NCBI GenBank assembly: GCA_039881145.1
Contig: JAYKKI010000005.1
Coordinates: 23,121,501 to 23,185,500 of the forward strand
Source: Druceiella hillmani
Taxonomy: Eukaryota; Arthropoda; Insecta; Lepidoptera; Hepialidae
Reading direction: 5' to 3'
Length of the DNA: 64,000 bases
A program made the position numbers and the translations under genes. The notes beneath the pieces are model-generated. The model did not search any database. It was not told the DNA's origin and worked only from the letters and a program-made list of their open reading frames with translations. Below are positions 49,231 to 61,145 of this stretch, piece by piece. Every line of letters begins with the position of its first letter. Position 1 is the first letter of the stretch.

Positions 49231-49284
49231 TAAGATAGTTTGGTATAGTATTACGAGAACGGTAAACTATATCAAACTATCTTA
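49231..49284. repeat. 18-bp inverted repeat
   Basis: 'taagatagtttggtatag' (49231-49248) pairs with 49267-49284, with one mismatch and an 18-base loop. Confidence 0.9.
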
Positions 49285-49299
49285 CGGAAAATTTATTCA

Positions 49300-50199
49300 T
49301 AATATGCCATAGTTTAAGAATTTCTAATTATGAAATTTTTTAATTAAAAAAAATATCTAGATTATGAACCAAAGGATGGACTTTCAAGAACCATGGATGA
49401 GAAATATCCTCACACCTGGGAAAACCCGCCTTACAGGTCTTCAGCCTATGACCAATATACGGCTCTAAGGCCGCACGCTCAACCATAGCCAGTGAGACTC
49501 AGCCTAAGATCTTTGAAACCTCCTCAGTAACTGTTCTAATAATTCTGACATATTTCACTTTCCTCCATCTCCAACTTTAAAATTATAATATTGTAATACC
49601 TAGACGTCCATCTCATATTGAAACAGCATATATAACCATGTCTTATGTCTGTTATCTTCCATACATTCTTATGCCAGCTATATTAAAACTATTTTAATAT
49701 TCTTATAACAAATGGTGTATAGCATACTTTTCAAGTATTTACCTCAATATTTATTCGGGAACTGTAGTAACGAGTCCAGGTTTTACAGTGACCCATTAAA
49801 CGTCATTTTTCCAATTTTTATTTTTCGTCTTATTTCATCACTCTCCTTCATCTCGAGGAAACGAATATCCTTCTTTTATTAACTTATATGTAATCATATA
49901 TCTCAATCTTCCTCTTTCTACTTTCATATATTAGATGAGATATGAATTATATCATTATATAGCCATTATAGTAGCCGTTTTTATTATAAATGAGCAGTAT
50001 CAAAACCACTCCACGTTTATCGTCGCTTTTTTCAACCGTCTTTTATTATTAACTACATTCATTATGTCACCATTATTTCTATAAATGAATTACTTCGATA
50101 TTATAAAAACAACCTGCAAAGAATTAATACATAACTAGCGCGTTTTATCGTCTTCCTTAATAAATTATACAAAAACACATTAATAAAACGAGGCTTATA
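49300..50199. other. Non-coding stretch
   Basis: A moderately GC-richer segment at about 49370-49530 ('cacctgggaaaacccgcctt') is unidentified. The rest is AT-rich with no supported feature. Confidence 0.4.
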
Positions 50200-50480
50200 A
50201 AACCAACAGACATGTTTATGATACTGTTTGACCTAGAGATCGTGCCAAATTTGTAAGCCTTCGCCTTTGTGCGATCCGTCACTGTTCATACGGAGACATT
50301 GTACGAGGAATATAAATAAATAATCACAAAGGCAAACGCTATTTGTCATCGCCCATTATGCAAATGTCCCTCAGAAAGTTTGTACTGTCGTTAACATGTT
50401 TGTTTATCAGTTGGGCTCGGCGTTTGCGAAACACACTGCTTCCTGGTGGATCGCAGTCAGAGACGGCCCGTATAATTAAG
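50200..50480. other. Candidate cis-regulatory block
   Basis: A region of about 280 bp with raised G+C holds 'cattatgcaaatgtccctca' (POU octamer ATGCAAAT at about 50357), 'catgtttgtttatcag' (forkhead-type TGTTTGTTTA) and 'ctcggcgtttgcgaaacaca'. There is no open frame. Motif clustering suggests an enhancer, but short matches occur by chance. Confidence 0.3.
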
Positions 50481-50770
50481 AACATCCAGTGAATAATATG
50501 AGAAAGTATATTAAACTTTCGTTCGTCTTTACAAACTTTACAAAGCCGTAGTCCTTCAGCTGTAATAATTTAATTATTTATTTTCTAACTGCAATGTACA
50601 TTTAAAATTATATATTATTGACGGACTTACTTATATATGACCAGTCCCTTCCAGTTAATCATAACGGTTGAATATGACAATTTTGTAAAGTACAAATCAT
50701 AATATATACTTTAAATAAAAAAAACTACATAAAAAATTAATTAAGATGACGATGTTTATTAAAAAAATTA

Positions 50771-52320
50771 TTAATTACATATCTTAGCACGGCACAGTTG
50801 TGGAAAAAAGAAAGCACCAAGATGGAATACGAGAGTAAAAACTTTTTTATATGATGTTTTTAAATATTTAAATCTTTGTGTAAGGATCCAGCTAATCCCA
50901 AACTTTTGCAGTTTAGAGAGAGAAGGAGAGAGAACTTTCATTAAAAGTGGATATATGTTTACGTATAAGAAGACTGAGCAGGTTTTCAGAACAAGCCCTA
51001 AACCGTGAACAGACAAGTGAATGAATCTGCTTCTAAGATATGTTGGATGATTGAGATTGTACAAAATATTATTAAAAATATACGAATATGATAATGTATA
51101 TTACATCGATCATAAACTTCCATCTATTCAAGTTGCGCTCTAAATTAAGAGACATATTTAAGTCGTAACAGATACACAAATTTTGAAGGCGTTCTAATTG
51201 TTTAAGACGGTTTCCAGTAAGATCAGAATAACAGAAATCTCCGTAGCCAACAAAATACTGTAAGAGTGTTTGATAAATGTTAGCTTTGGTATCAACGACT
51301 AGAAAATTTAAAAGATACTTGAGGTATGCATTCTGCTCAAAATACGATGACTGATATTGCACTTGAAGTTGTCAGCTAATTTTGATCCACCAGTAGGTCA
51401 ATGACTAACATTTGGCTTAAATAAAATCGGTGTGTCGTATAAGGTTCAAGGCAACAAATCTGGCTAATCTTAATTATAGAAAGGAATCTTTAATTACTTT
51501 GAAACTTATTTTTTTTGACTGAAAAACGTATTTTATGAACCCTTTGATGAATTAAAGGGAAGCCTTCATTGAGGATATTTGATAATTTTCGACGTAACAA
51601 CGGGATAAGTACTGTGTATGTTCCTAAAAATTCCGTAAACGAACATCGAAATAAAAGAATAGAGAAAAAAGACCTCTTCTTGAGGGCACACCAGCTGACA
51701 AGTCCTTCCACTCAGAATACGTATCTGAAGATTTCTCAAGTTGTCTGCTACCGTACCGATGTGTTAATAATTTTAATACGTAATTAATTCAATCTCAAAA
51801 ACTTCAAAGAAGTTAACAGGATGTCAACGTCAACAGTGATGAATACACTGCTGAAATTAAGGAATACGAGAATAACGAGTTGACTGTTTTTAGTTTCTAA
51901 GCATACGTCATTAATATTTTTATGATGACGTACGCTTAGAAACGTAATGTTTTTATGTACTTAAGATACTGTGATCAATTTTGTAACCGGATAGGAAAGG
52001 ATTTTGAGATTTATAAGAATTAAGATATCGGACAAGTTGGATATAAATTAACCGCCGAAAGACTTTTAATAGAAAAGGTAAAATAGAAATAGGTCCAAAG
52101 TCTTTATTTTTGGCAAAGAGTTGATACATGCTTTCTGCTAATTAGAGGGAAAGGTAGCAATTGTCAGAGACGTGTTAAATATATCAGTGATAGTTGGAGT
52201 TAAAATTAGGCTTATAGGTTTTAATATGTAGAATATCGCATTCCATCGTATTGGATTGTATTATAAGACCGTTGGTTTTAACCAGAGAATTGTAGGTATT
52301 ATTAGACGTAAATTCGTGGT
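50771..52320 (-). pseudogene. Decayed LINE ORF2 (CR1/Jockey-like), reverse transcriptase and C-terminus
   Basis: Reading the minus strand, blocks appear in the order of a non-LTR reverse transcriptase: 'LTPTITDIFNTSLTIATFP' (about 52150-52210), 'FGPISILPFLLKVF' with 'NPFLSGYKIDHS' (about 51990-52105), 'SEWKDLSAGVP' (about 51688-51718), and a degraded YADD block now reading 'CYVENYQI' (about 51575-51600). Then come the C-terminal 'YGDFCYSDLT...LERLQNLCI' (51160-51250) and 'NLNHPTYLRSRFIHLSVHG' (about 51005-51060). The frame shifts repeatedly and contains stops, and a hairpin interrupts it at 51893-51943. The endonuclease domain is not seen. The element is dead and old. Confidence 0.8.
51893..51943. 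repeat. 19-bp hairpin inside the LINE relic
   Basis: 'gtttctaagcatacgtcat' (51893-51911) pairs with 51925-51943, with one mismatch. It interrupts the reverse-transcriptase region between the 'GYKIDHS' and 'SEWKDLSAGVP' blocks, so it probably arose after the element died. Confidence 0.9.
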
Positions 52321-53277
52321 CATAAAAAATAGAACGAATGTTCAATGTTAACGTCTGAAGCAAATATCACAACGGTTTTACGATAACAAAATAAGTCAAT
52401 AACGGGATTAGTTTCTCAGCTAGCCTCGAAAATTATTTGATTGAGTATTACTTTTATGAAATTAGCATAGTGTATGATAAACAAGGACCTCTTAATCAAC
52501 CATCACACAAATCTGGCTTTAGTTATTGTGACGTAGTAAAGCTTAATTACTGAATCCTTCTAATCTCAAGCAGACAATCAAAAAGCATAGACACTTGCTG
52601 TGATGGCAGCTGCCACACGCTACAGAACTGGTTGCCACTTGTTTCTTTTTATAGCTGATTATGTCTTTTCATAGCACTAAAAGTGACATTTTTTGTAGTT
52701 TTCTTTAAATAAAAAACTACTGACTATATCATTATATTTCACAATCTTTCTAACTTTGGTGTAATAGGAAATCTTCCAGTAGGAGAAATGTTTTTTTTTC
52801 TCATGTTAGTATCTTGGCATTTTAACTCATATTTTGATAACGAAATTCATTTTAATAATGTAAATAGTTATTCAAATGTTATAAAATTTATTCCAAAATA
52901 CTTAAAAAAATGAGACACTACAAAAAGATATACACAATAATATTGACGTTTTCTTCATCTACGTGATTTTTATATTTATTTATAACCTAAGGGGAAAAAC
53001 AGATGTAAGTTTTAGTGAGATGCAATAAGTGAGTTTTTCAAGTATTAGGTTAACTTGTATCCTAACATACCCACTTCGAAAATATTAGTAAAATGCGGTT
53101 GATGATTTCGTCTCCTGTATACTTACAGGTCATTGGACTGTAAACAAAAGTGTCATCGGTCACTTTTGTCCTAAGTAAGCCACCAGTGACTGCCACTAGC
53201 GACAGTGTTTAACTTAGGGTGCACGGCTCTTCATGTCCATCGTTTGTTGCTTATATACTGCAAACCTTTCTACCCAT
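52321..53277. other. Non-coding stretch
   Basis: The LINE may extend a little into the left part, but I cannot follow it. No other feature is supported. Confidence 0.4.
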
Positions 53278-53360
53278 TATTAGGATTCCGCAACCAAATG
53301 GCAAAAACGAAAACCCTTAATTTCTACACATCCGCCTATCCGTCTGCTCGTAAGTACCCT
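53278..53360 (-). mobile_element. Lepidopteran repeat tail, inverse orientation
   Basis: 'attaggattccgcaaccaaa' followed by 'tggcaaaaacgaaaaccctt' and 'ctatccgtctgctcg' is the reverse complement of the tail type seen at 15160-15231. The 67-codon frame over it is spurious. Confidence 0.65.
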
Positions 53361-53985
53361 AGGGCACAGTATAATAGATCTTTTAATTTAAGATCGGAAA
53401 TTTTATAGGTAAGCGTAGTTACGTTACGTGAACATGTAGAAAAAAAAATTAAGTATTATAACTTTCCCTACTTTAAACTTAGTAATGATGTTTTTTTCTC
53501 ACGAACCCATAGCTAGGAATAACACTAAAATGGTATTTTAAAATTTAATCGAAGATATTTAGTAATATTTTTTTTATATCGCATCTCTTTCGTGGCGTTT
53601 GAGTCTCCAAAAGCTCTTGGTTCTTGCTCCTCCTATGTCCCTGTCTTCAACTAACTTTTTAACCGTATATGTCTAAAAATATGGAAAAAATCAAGGTTAT
53701 AGTGTGCACTTCAATGCAGGATTACTTCACCTAAACTGTATTAATAAAAAACATATTGGCCAATATATTCATATATCAAAAATAATATACCAAAAATAAT
53801 ATAAATACTTGTGAATATGTTATGTATACTTAAATGTTTAAAATTTACCTAAATGTGCAAGAAACGGCAAACTGATACGTGTATTTTTTATGTTTAATCA
53901 ACCATCATTTTTATATTATTAAAGGTATGACTTATAAAACAATTAACCCCGATAATAAATTAATATGGCAAATATATATAAATTT

Positions 53986-53988
<3 letters not shown>
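53361..53988. other. AT-rich non-coding stretch
   Basis: No supported feature seen. Confidence 0.5.
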
Positions 53989-54023
<35 letters not shown>

Positions 54024-54043
54024 TATAGATATATATATATATA
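53989..54043. repeat. (AT)n microsatellite with GATA interruptions
   Basis: AT dinucleotide run broken by 'agatatagat'. Confidence 0.95.
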
Positions 54044-55359
54044 ACGTGTTTTTCTGTTCATAAAAAAAATAAACGTGATAAAGAAAAAAGTTATACTGCA
54101 TTAATCTAATTTTGCCCTAGTAATGTTTTGAAGATGGGCGTTGCGTGTATGCTCTTTGATTAAAATTTATTTTTAATGCGATAAAAAAAATATTACGATA
54201 TCCTTTTAAGTATATATTAGTAAATCGGTAAATGAAAAATCTTCAACCTCACTGACTAGAAAACTTATTCAATTATGTCACAGACATAAATAGATACTTT
54301 AGAGCTTGTGAAAAGGTCCATTTCCTGTTCGTAATATTCTCACATAATCAAACTAGTTTATGTGAAAATATTGTATGCAATAACAATTGCAAAATAAATT
54401 AAAATTTTACAATAACAATTATAATAAAAAGAGAAGAAAGTACAGTTTCAAAATAGAAATTTCGTAAAATCACATAAAAAAAAATTCAGCCTTTTGAAAT
54501 TAGGTTGTTGTTACAGAATAGAATAAACTGAGAAAAATGTTTGAATCAAACTGAAATCATCACTTAAGCTTGAAATGTTGAACTCCGAAATTCCATGTTT
54601 TATATTTTATGCATATAAGATGTCTCGTGTATCTATCACATTCTTTGTAGATTATTAGGTAATCTTCACATGGATTAGATCGTTGTCATACTGATATGTC
54701 CGGTCTATATACGGAATTTTTCGAATACAAGAATAATTCATTAAAATTATTAAGTGTACTAATTAGGATTTTAAGATAATTTCCTTATTTATAAGTTTGA
54801 ACATCATCTATAGATGCACGCCAATGATCAAATAATGAATTAGTTGTGTATAGGTATAGAATGACAAAACATTGATCAATATTTGATAACACAACAAGTC
54901 GGGAACGAGTATTGATTATTTGCATACTTGACAATGACAAAATGGATCGGTAAATTATATAATGGATAACTTTAATTTAAAAATCAGTCTTAATTATAAC
55001 GGTGTCTCTATTCTTGTAATATATAAGCTATAAAATCTATTCAATACCTGCTCGTTAAAAGTCAATAGCGACTGCTTTATGTGAAAAATGTATGGAAATA
55101 TTTACATATAATTGATTTAACATATAACATCGACTCAGTATAGGTTCCTGTAAACTTCGTATTAACTCATAAACATTGAAATATTATGTTTACACACTAC
55201 GACAAAATAAATCAAAATACGACGAAGCTAATAGTACTATTAAAAAAACAATAAAAATTAATAAAGAGCACCAGCATGGACATAATCCAAAACTGGTTTC
55301 TTTTAAAACTTGGTCACAAGCGTGATTTCCAAATTCGATACCGCTAATTCGCTACGCAC
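54044..55359. other. AT-rich non-coding stretch
   Basis: No supported feature seen. Confidence 0.5.
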
Positions 55360-55760
55360 TAACAGTCCGTCATTACAGTGCGAAACAAGCGAACCTCTTC
55401 AACCAAATTACCCGTTACATTGCGCAGCCCAGTGAACCTTATTTAAATACGCATAAGCTGTAAAAACCTTATCGAGCATCATTTGTAAGGCTAACAATGT
55501 TTTATGTGTCGCTTTTGTTAGTGTTCAAAACTCGTCACGGTCAAAGGACAAAACGGCTGGCATTAATCAAAGCTGTTTGACAGAAAAAACGCTTTGACTC
55601 GAAGATTTTTGTAGCCAGATAGGGACCCCGGCCGGTTCTTTATTAATCTCGGACCCTTTTTGTGTGGACGAGCAATATTTCTGACCTTTTCCCATTCGAC
55701 ATTGCGACGCAGTAACAAAGGCGTTTCGACGATTTTTCACAATGCCAGTCGGAAAATAAT
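55360..55760. other. Candidate cis-regulatory block, the longest GC-richer patch in the window
   Basis: About 400 bp of non-coding DNA with balanced composition. It contains 'cacggtcaaaggacaaaacg' (nuclear-receptor-like half site), 'attaatcaaagctgtttgac' (TCF-like ATCAAAG), and 'gaccccggccggttctttat'. No frame is open across it and no splice consensus bounds it. An enhancer is the simplest reading, on composition and motifs only. Confidence 0.35.
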
Positions 55761-56118
55761 TATATGTTGAATATTGAAAATTGATATCTTCGGGGCTTTC
55801 CGACCCTAGCGCGGATGTGTGTTAGTGTTTGATGTGAATGGAAAAAGGTTTATTGTTGATGATTTATGAACGCTTTCGTTATGTGTGTAGTTCGGGTGAG
55901 CTGATCGCATGGCAATTCGATAAATGATAGGTATGAATGTATTAATACTGATGGCTAGGCGGGGTCCATTTCCTTGGTAAATTTGACAATGTGTCTTGCT
56001 ATGAAGATATCTCTTTTCAGATACCTTTTTGGGGACTATTTACTTAGACATCTTGTACCCGATTTTTTCGTAATAATGTTTTATTCTGGTCAACAATAAA
56101 TCACAGTAAGCAAGATAT
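55761..56118. other. Non-coding stretch
   Basis: No supported feature seen. Confidence 0.45.
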
Positions 56119-56218
56119 AAAACGGGAGCATTTTTAATGGAATAATCATACAATAAAAAGGGAGCATTTTAATGGAATAATCATAAGAAGGGAAAATTTT
56201 TAATGGAATTATCATATA
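56119..56218. repeat. Tandem array, about 35-bp unit, three copies
   Basis: 'gggagcatttttaatggaat' followed by 'aatcata' is repeated three times with small differences; the third copy begins 'gggaaaatttttaatgg'. Confidence 0.9.
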
Positions 56219-58129
56219 TATTACAAGTAAAATTATGGTAACCCTGAAGTTGATTATGTTTTGTATGTAAATTAATTTTTGGGTTGCCTTCACCTACGAA
56301 TCTACCTTATATAAACATGCAGAATCTTCAATAATTCATATAAAGTTTTTTAAACTCTTCACAACCTAAAAAAAAGTATTTTCAAAATGCTTATATAGGC
56401 AATTTTTTTGTCCAGTACATACATAATTACATGCTGATATAAATCAGCAATACTATGACATAACATGTGTATAATTTGTACAGATTAACATAACGAATGA
56501 ATAAAATATATTAACATAGATTTCGCATAATTGTCAATCAATATTTAAAATAGAATTAAATTAAATTTATCTAATAAATAAAAGTTTGCTATGAATATTA
56601 GGTACGATTAAAAATGGATATATTTTGATTCAAAACTATTATAAAGATATTTCATAACATAATCTATAACACTTACCTGCTTAACTAATATACTATTGTA
56701 GTTAAGGAACTAAAAACCTTAATGGGAAATGCCATAATTTTATAAAATTGAGCCCTAATAATATTATTTCTATTCTCTTTATATTTTGTGTATATCTTTC
56801 ACCTATAGAGGCAAAACCCAGCTTAGAGATTAGTTAGCCTTTTTTCCATTGCAGAGACGTTTAATGTTAATTACTATTAAAGTACTAAGATTAATTAGTA
56901 ATTTTGATATTATATTTTAAGCACGGTAATCAAAATCTCAACACAACAAAATTGATTAATGCCGCACGTTAATGAAAAGAGTAATTACATAATATGAAAT
57001 GTTTATGCAATACTACTAAAATTAATTTTGGCGAGATTCGAATAAGCGCTTATATAATTTTGTTTTCTCTTATATATCGATTTCAATCTAATACCTGATT
57101 GGTCTAATCAGACAAATCTCCGGTGGACAATTTACGAAGCGATAGTAGGTACTAACTATTAATAATACGTGTTTTAAAAATGAAAAAGAAGGATAAAGGA
57201 GTTTCACTAATTTTTTTATTTATATCTTCACGTGATTTGATTAAAGGCGGCTTGGGAATAAATCATAGGTTATCCAAAGAATCTGTTTTCCTTAGATTAT
57301 GTCAGTATATCTATACAGGGGTTGGTTTACCTTGTTATTCTCGACAGATGTAAACAATCATGATTTTTTGCCATGCCTAACAAAATATGTGTGTTATAAG
57401 GATATCATCACTGTTTAAGTATTTGGTCCCATAAAAACTCCTCTGCCAAATTTACTCCTTAAGTTTATCTCGTAGCTAACAGCAAAAAATCGTTAGTTAA
57501 TTTGAATTAATACAGTCATTGTTTCATTCTTTTATATTAGTAGATTTATTTATTGTATTTGTAAATATATTTTCATTGATTTAGTATGTAACAATAGCAC
57601 ATAACACAAAACTAGCCCGATGGCAAACATTGTTTAAGTTATAATCTACAGACGACGATTTGAAAACATTTAAATTATATACAATTCTCTGGTCTTGCTG
57701 GAATACAGCCACGCTGGTTGTTTTATCTAAATTTACACTTATATAATATAGTAATTTCTGCTAAATATTTCACATTTTAAAGTCAAATATTTTCCATATG
57801 AAATATTTAGATGAAACATCGAGAACTTACTAATAAAATACTCTATAGACGGTGGAAAGCATGTCTTTACAAAAAGAAACAAAATTGAATTATTATTTTA
57901 TTAAGAAAACCAATAAATCAAAGTACCTACCTATATATAAATCTACACAGCTATAAATATTAACGTAAGATCTGAAAATAGAGTTTAAAGTTATATTAAT
58001 ACCCTTGGTCGAATCTACAAAATAATTTTATACATTATCCTGATTAGTAGCTAGTAAAAATAACAGATAAATCCACTTAACGACTTTATTAGATATGTTA
58101 TTATACATAGCACAATTAATAATAACACA
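56219..58129. other. AT-rich non-coding stretch
   Basis: No supported feature. A short palindrome 'ctgattggtctaatcag' lies near 57096. Confidence 0.45.
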
Positions 58130-58310
58130 CGTCTCCTTCGTCTGAACCTCAAGGACGTACGGCGCCGCAGGCCGAAGATAGATGGTCCATTACGTCTATT
58201 GGCAGGTGATGCTGTTGCCGGGAGACGGTACGCTGGAGATGACGTGCGGAGTGAATGAGCAATGTTTGATTTGCTAAGTGGCAAGGATTTATGTGTTCGA
58301 CCTTCAGATC
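58130..58310 (-). other. GC-rich island of unknown origin
   Basis: On the minus strand a frame stays open through this GC-rich part and includes 'SPANRRNGPSIFGLRRR' and a run of arginines, followed downstream by 'aataaag' (about 58090). It could be the 3' end of a retrocopy or of a repeat. I do not recognise it, and the arginine-rich composition may simply reflect CG-rich DNA. Confidence 0.3.
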
Positions 58311-59129
58311 TATTAACGACTCTGATTATCTGGCAGTTGTGTTGTTTATTTTCAACAATCAATGGCTATGTGAATTAGAAAATATTGAATACGTATTCCT
58401 CAAGTTTCATCCAAACTTAAAGATTGATAAACCTTTTAAATTCTTTGATATATTTTCTATAAATCTTATCATCTGAATATTAACAATCTCGAGCATTAAT
58501 ACTTGCTGGACCATAAACAATAACTTATAACATCTTTGTACCCAAGTCCACATTTCGCAAGTCCACATTTCACACATTTCTTCAACGAAGCTGTAAAATA
58601 TACCAAGATTGGGCCAACTAAAACCACCGTTTGGCCAACTAAAACTAGTGAGCGCTGCAGGATGTTAGTACGCGCTCTAGGCTGATCAAATAAAAACCTA
58701 TAACTCCGTCCTCTTGCGTAACAGGAGTATAAATCGATACCAAACTCTAGACCGAGGGGTTATTAACATGATTATTTAATCATTTGAAAAATGATCAAAG
58801 CGTTTTCCATCAGAGTTGAAGGAGATTACATCCGAGCATGCACATTATAAAATTTGAAACAAACATATACGTGTACATTTTCTATTGATCTTTCTATTAA
58901 TCCATAAACATTGTACCTGTATATTTTCCATTAATCTTTTTAACTTTTTCTCCAACATGAGAATATAAGTCACTTCAAAGAGAGATCAGATGACTGCATT
59001 GGTTTCAAGAATACTATGGAAGAGATGAAGTCACGGTGTAGTCATTGCGTTGAAAATCTTGGGATTAATCCTTGAAAAAAAAAAGGTTTTAATGTTATGA
59101 TTGTCAAATGTTAGATAGTTGTTATAATC
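58311..59129. other. AT-rich non-coding stretch
   Basis: No supported feature seen. Confidence 0.45.
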
Positions 59130-59199
59130 CTACAGAGATCCCGTACGGGTTGTACTCGTTTGAGTACCTTTCCATTTAAATTAGTGTAAACGAATAGCG

Positions 59200-59260
59200 T
59201 ATTCGGCCTTAGACCGAATATTCGGCATGGGGCTTGACCGAATAGCCGAATATTCAACCA
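59200..59260. repeat. Left sub-terminal repeats of the hAT element
   Basis: 'tattcgg' and its complement 'ccgaata' occur several times ('gcgtattcggcc', 'gaccgaatattcggcat', 'gaatagccgaatattc'). The same motif clusters at 61441-61491 on the other side of the transposase relic. Clustered sub-terminal motifs are typical of hAT ends. The exact left terminus could not be fixed. Confidence 0.6.
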
Positions 59261-59814
59261 AACTACATTAACGATAAAGTAATACTCTTATTAACACTGT
59301 CGTTTAGACTCTGTCCTCTGGTTAGTGACGCACTGACCGCCGCCGTCAATCTAGCCGCCGTAAACGCGATGTCGCGGCAGTGTTTTGTTCTATACACATT
59401 ATAACAAGCTCATTATAATTACGCACTGATCTTTTTTGTTTTCGTTATCCGCTTATTTAAAAGATATAAATAAATGCTTGTATTCTTGATTACAATTTTT
59501 CTAATTAATTAAACAATTTTTGAGTTAAAAACGGTATGGCGGGCAAAAAGAAGTCTTCGGTGTGGTTTACTTTGACGATTCACCTAATGTACCGTGCAAA
59601 TTACGTCAAGCAAATATTTCTTTTGGAGGACCTGGGAAAAAGCTACGGCATCGGGATTATTACATAATTTAAAGAACAAGCACAATGATGAGTGTCAGAA
59701 CATACAGCAGCCGATTTCGAATGAACAAGATACAGCCAATGAGGTTGCCTTCAGTACAAGTAAGCATACATATTATTTAACCCTCCGAAAGCAAATTAGC
59801 TAACCGGCCAAAAG

Positions 59815-60440
59815 AAACTTAAAAAGTGTTACTTCAGTGTCTCCATCCTGTAAAAAGACAACCCGATTACAGAAATAGTCCATAATGATCCGGCGGAGGT
59901 CCGCTGACACTCCCCGGGACTCTAACGCGGACAAAATGGCTAGCCACCAGGCATTATCAAACGCGCCGGAGATATCCAGAAAAATACCGAGCACGTATTT
60001 ATCCGGGCACGAGTCAACCCAGGATAAAGCTGTTGAAATCGCGTCTGAAGTGGATACTCCGGGACGAAAACCGAACTGTCTCTCGGATCCCGGCGAATGA
60101 GATAGCTGCGCCAATCAGCGCGCCGCCACAACTCGCACGAGGAACTTCCCGAAGGCCGGAAGGAGCGTAATGAGTCTGTAGAATTTTGGATCGCTAGGCG
60201 ATTTCCCATTACTCTTCGGTATGACTTTAAGCCTCCCCACTTTCCTGATCTTCGGAAAGTGGCCCGTGCGCAGACAGCGATTAAAGATCGCAAGTATCTA
60301 ATGCGCCGCATTCTTCCATACGACTTTCACTAGGCGATTATCGATTCTATCAATGCCTGGGGCCTTTTTAGAGTCAAGGTTCCCCACGATGACGTCCAAC
60401 TCCGAGTGCCGCAGCTCCGGATCAGAACGACTTGAAGACA
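59815..60440 (-). pseudogene. R1-clade LINE reverse transcriptase fragment inside the hAT relic
   Basis: One minus-strand frame reads through the whole fragment, with only two stops (60298-60300 and 60115-60117). Conserved blocks in order are 'ELDVIVGNLDSKKAPGIDRI', 'FNRCLRTGHFPKIRKVGRLK', 'YRLITLLPAFGKFL', 'SERQFGFRPGVSTSDAI' and 'YVLGIFLDISGAFDN' (reverse-transcriptase motif A, catalytic Asp present). Then comes 'IMDYFCNRVVFLQDGDTEVT'. The order and 'KKAPGIDRIDNR' / 'ISGAFDNAWW' wording fit the R1 clade. YADD, the endonuclease and both ends are missing, so it is an internal piece. It is less decayed than the surrounding hAT, consistent with a later insertion. Confidence 0.88.
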
Positions 60441-60643
60441 GTAGAAATTATCTGTTGGCAAAACTGTTAGATCCCAGGTTTTAAATGAATTTCTTCTCTG
60501 TCCAAATGAAAAGAGAAAGAGCTCGGCAGTACATTCTGCTAGAATATTTAGTTTCAGCTTATGACACCGCAGTTATGAAAGAATGCGTGCATCTACTGTA
60601 CACGCTAAACGAAAAATAACCGAGCAGCCTGTACATCACCGAT

Positions 60644-60930
60644 AGAGGTAGTCACTGAAAAATTTACTCACACGTCATTCTCGTAGTGCTCTATGATGAG
60701 GTAGTCACTGAAAAATTTACTCAGACATCAATCTGGGAGTGCTATAACGAAGTAGTGACTGAAAAATGTACCAAGGATGACAGAAGCATTTCGATTGCAA
60801 ATAGCATCATTGCATGAAACAAATCACACGTCATTCTGGAAGTGCTATGACGAGGTAGTCACTGAAAAATTTACTTACGCGTCATTCTGTGTGTGCTATA
60901 TTGAGGTAGTCGCTCAAAAATTTTCCAACG
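60644..60930 (+). repeat. Tandem amplification of a 51-54 bp coding segment in the hAT relic
   Basis: 'gaggtagtcactgaaaaat' begins units at 60644, 60698, 60852 and (variant) 60903, with a further variant at 60749. In the open copies the unit encodes 'FWKCYDEVVTEKFTYAS'. At 51 bp the unit is a multiple of three. Normal hAT transposases have this segment once. Confidence 0.85.
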
Positions 60931-61086
60931 ATGACGGATTGCATGAAACGTTTGAAGGGAAACGACAATCCATTTAACTGGTGGGCGGAAAATAAATGAA
61001 AAATTTTCCAACCTTTGGACAAACTGGCTACTAAATATATAATAGCTCCTGAAAACAAGGTAAGTTCAGAAAGGTTTTCATCAGAA

Positions 61087-61145
61087 AGTCATTTAGTGAA
61101 GTCGGAAATGTTTATGAAGTCATTTAGTGAAGTCGGAAATGTTCT
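61087..61145 (+). repeat. 31-bp tandem duplication in the hATC domain
   Basis: 'agtcatttagtgaagtcgga' occurs at 61087 and 61118. It inserts extra residues between 'SSERF' and 'EVGNVLT', which are nearly adjacent in normal hATC domains. Confidence 0.9.

Noticed and set aside
59885..60100. 71-codon plus-strand frame
   Set aside because: It is the antisense shadow of the R1-type fragment.
59940..60311. 123-codon minus-strand frame
   Set aside because: It overlaps the R1-type reverse transcriptase in another frame; the conserved motifs are in the other frame.
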